The notes under the pieces were generated by a model, which ran no database searches, had not been told where the DNA came from, and saw only the letters and a list, made by a program, of their open reading frames with translations. From assembly GCA_023417975.1 (NCBI GenBank), contig JAEZDX010000440.1, positions 1-7,137 of the forward strand: a stretch of 7,137 bases of DNA. Direction: 5' to 3'. The position numbers were made by a program, and so were the translations under genes. Source of the stretch: Bacillota bacterium (GTDB lineage: Bacteria; Bacillota; Clostridia; Clostridiales; Clostridiaceae). How positions within the stretch are numbered: position 1 is the first letter of the stretch; each line of letters starts with the position of its first letter. Shown piece after piece: positions 5,669-7,137 of the stretch.

Positions 5669-6202
5669 TTAATATCCGTCTTCAAATAGACAATGGTATA
5701 CAGTAACATTTTCTTCTCTTAACTCTAAAGTAACTTCCGGGACTTCAGTTGACAATGAACTTTCATCTAGAAGAATCAAACTATTTGAAATCAAAAATTC
5801 AGTAACTTTCTGACCAATAGATGAGTCCTCCTCAAAAAAAGGTTCAAAGCTATCTCTATAAATAACCCTTCCTTCCTTATACTCATATCTAATATACTTA
5901 AAAGTTGCATAAGGCGCTATAATTGATATTTGTAGTTGAAGTCTATCTAAAAAGCCTGCTACTTTTATATGTTTATCAAATTCTACTGTCCCTACATTAG
6001 AATCTATCTGAGAAATATTAATACACATTGTAAAGCACTTGCTGTAATTCAAATCAGTAAGATTTTCAATGTGATTCTTGCTAAAAGCCGTACCCAAACT
6101 TGCCATCCAGTAATCTTTATCCACATATTTTGTTAATATATATTCTAGGTACCCACTTTTATATACTTTATTAATATCGTTTAGTATTTTTTGTTTCATC
6201 AT
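5669..6202 (-). CDS. Hypothetical protein, probable immunity protein for the upstream Rhs toxin
   Basis: Complete 177-aa protein with no signal peptide or membrane segment, so probably cytoplasmic. I do not recognise the family. It begins MMKQKILNDINKVYKSGYLE, has a beta-rich middle (for example FTMCINISQID and YIRYEYKEGRVIYRDSF), an acidic patch FFEEDSS near 123-129, and ends VYHCLFEDGY. It begins 12 bp after the Rhs stop codon and has its own site, AAGGGAGA, 5 nt before the first of two consecutive ATGs (6202 and 6199), so the two genes are almost certainly co-transcribed. In Rhs/polymorphic toxin loci the small gene directly after the toxin tip encodes the cognate immunity protein that binds and blocks the toxin in the producing cell. 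Size, acidity and position all fit. The immunity role is therefore strongly supported by context, not by homology. Confidence 0.8.
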   Translation of the reverse strand: MMKQKILNDINKVYKSGYLEYILTKYVDKDYWMASLGTAFSKNHIENLTDLNYSKCFTMCINISQIDSNVGTVEFDKHIKVAGFLDRLQLQISIIAPYATFKYIRYEYKEGRVIYRDSFEPFFEEDSSIGQKVTEFLISNSLILLDESSLSTEVPEVTLELREENVTVYHCLFEDGY

Positions 6203-6214
6203 TTTATCTCCCTT

Positions 6215-7137
6215 TTAACCCGGATAACCATGTATCAATCCTGTCTTTTTTTTCATATGAACTTTTACTCTTATTTTACCAGTATCCCAGACTCTGACCT
6301 CTTCTCCATCTGTATCTTTTACAGTATTCCCGTTAATCCATCCTTTCTGTGTCAGCTCTACACCATTTTCACCTACAGGCCATTGTGTTTTCGTTGGTAT
6401 ACTTCCAGTATGAGTGGGTATATGTTTCTTTTGACTACCTGCATCAACCAGTGGTGCCCCTTCTACCCCAGCGTCAACAGTTCCATCAGTAGGCACTCCA
6501 GTAACGGGATCTACCCCTCCGTATCTGGGCATATTAGGGCTTCCTACTACTGGAGTACTATCTGTTGAATCGGCATATGTTATATGACTGTTTTTATAGG
6601 CTTCGAATCCATAGTATATGCATGCACCTAGTAAAACAACAGCGGCTACTGTTACAACCGCAACTGTCGCCACCACTGCTTCTACTGGAATTGCTACAAC
6701 ACTAGCTATAGCAGCAACTAAGGCGCCCCAAAACTCTCCATTCGGATCATCTCTGTTTATAGGATTATTAGCACAATAAGCAAACAGATTATGAGAAAGT
6801 AATTCTCCATCAGTACCAATATATCCATCAGCATTAATAAACCTACCCCACTCTGGATTGTAGTATCTTGATTGTAGATAGTACAACCCCGTCTCGGTAT
6901 CGTACCTATACCCTCTATATCTATATGGATTCTTAACTCCAACAGTGCTTGCCAGTGAACCAGTTATTCCATCTTTAATTGTGTCTGTGGTATCCTTCTG
7001 TTCTGTGTCTGTTACAACCGGTTTGCCCCAGCTGTCATAGGTATAGCTTACAACTTGCTTGCCAGTATTGTCTATTAACCCAATTATATCACTTTGAGCA
7101 TTTCTTATATAGTAGTATTCTACCCCTGCAGACCATT
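6215..7137 (-). CDS. Rhs/YD-repeat polymorphic toxin, C-terminal 306 residues
   Basis: The gene is open to the right edge, so the N-terminus and most of the YD-repeat shell are outside. Numbering from the first full codon (7135), residues 1-80 hold the last YD-type repeats: YYYIRNAQSDIIGLID, VVSYTYDSWGKPV, then NPYRYRGYRYDTETG. Residues 84-104 are the Rhs core-end signature LYYLQSRYYNPEWGRF with INADG. NLFAYCANNPINRDDPNG follows at about 116-133, the conserved boundary where variable tips begin. Residues 137-175 are strongly hydrophobic, enough for one or two membrane segments. A Pro/Gly/Asp-rich linker (about 190-235) leads to a tip of about 70 residues with TKTQWPVGENGVELT, GWINGNTV, VRVWDTGK, RVKVH and GLIHGYPG at the very end. 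The toxin family is not recognised; the clustered His, Asp, Arg and Lys residues would suit a nuclease, which is speculation. The TTG at 6886 is internal leucine, not a start. Known Rhs shells encapsulate and release such tips. Confidence 0.93.
   Translation of the reverse strand, partial: WSAGVEYYYIRNAQSDIIGLIDNTGKQVVSYTYDSWGKPVVTDTEQKDTTDTIKDGITGSLASTVGVKNPYRYRGYRYDTETGLYYLQSRYYNPEWGRFINADGYIGTDGELLSHNLFAYCANNPINRDDPNGEFWGALVAAIASVVAIPVEAVVATVAVVTVAAVVLLGACIYYGFEAYKNSHITYADSTDSTPVVGSPNMPRYGGVDPVTGVPTDGTVDAGVEGAPLVDAGSQKKHIPTHTGSIPTKTQWPVGENGVELTQKGWINGNTVKDTDGEEVRVWDTGKIRVKVHMKKKTGLIHGYPG

Noticed and set aside
6191..6568. Plus-strand open frame of 125 codons
   Set aside because: It is antisense to the Rhs toxin tip and its junction with the immunity gene; the minus-strand reading has clear Rhs motifs.
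6215..6886. Separate gene starting at 6886 with MYYLQSRYY
   Set aside because: The codon is TTG inside the Rhs signature, and the same frame is open with YD-repeat sequence up to the right edge, so it is an internal leucine of a longer gene.

Overview
The window is AT-rich, gene-dense bacterial DNA with strong AGGAGG/AGGTGA-type ribosome binding sites. It carries a LevR-type sigma-54 activator, a Lac/cellobiose-family PTS EIIA and a Gram-positive style Rhs/YD-repeat toxin. Together these suggest a low-GC Firmicute, most likely a member of the Clostridia (Lachnospiraceae or Clostridium relatives). This assignment rests on style and gene content, not on a phylogenetic marker.

Left part (1-2973, all minus strand) is a sugar-uptake control module. 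A complete LevR-family activator (896 aa: winged HTH, sigma-54 AAA+ domain, PRD, EIIA-Man-like, EIIB-like, PRD) is followed by a strong terminator. Next comes a perfect 10-bp dyad (likely activator site), then a consensus -24/-12 sigma-54 promoter (TGGCAC-N5-TTGCT). After that, the first 25 codons of a Lac-family PTS EIIA protein run off the left edge. Activator, binding site, promoter and first target gene are therefore all visible in order.

Middle (2974-4100) holds a 0.5-kb intergenic region with several inverted repeats and a possible structured leader, then a RimJ/RimL-type GNAT N-acetyltransferase on the plus strand with an excellent ribosome binding site.

At 4103-4144 there is a 3' fragment of a tRNA gene (minus strand: T-arm, acceptor strand, discriminator A, encoded CCA) with no 5' half. 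Just beside it (4175-4267) lie an 11-bp direct repeat, a 10-bp inverted repeat and two TGTGGGAAA boxes 11 bp apart. I read this as the displaced-fragment attachment site of an integrated element, with the element extending to the right. No integrase is in the window.

Right part (4303-7137, all minus strand) looks like accessory DNA. It has a frameshifted Nudix hydrolase pseudogene and a ~950-bp stretch with no intact gene but with clear coding remnants. It then has a textbook terminator, a 177-aa unrecognised protein that is probably an immunity protein, and, 12 bp upstream of that, the C-terminal 306 residues of an Rhs/YD-repeat polymorphic toxin. That toxin ends in a hydrophobic segment and a short variable toxin domain I cannot name. 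The remnants downstream of the intact pair may be decayed immunity genes left from earlier toxin tips, which is inference.
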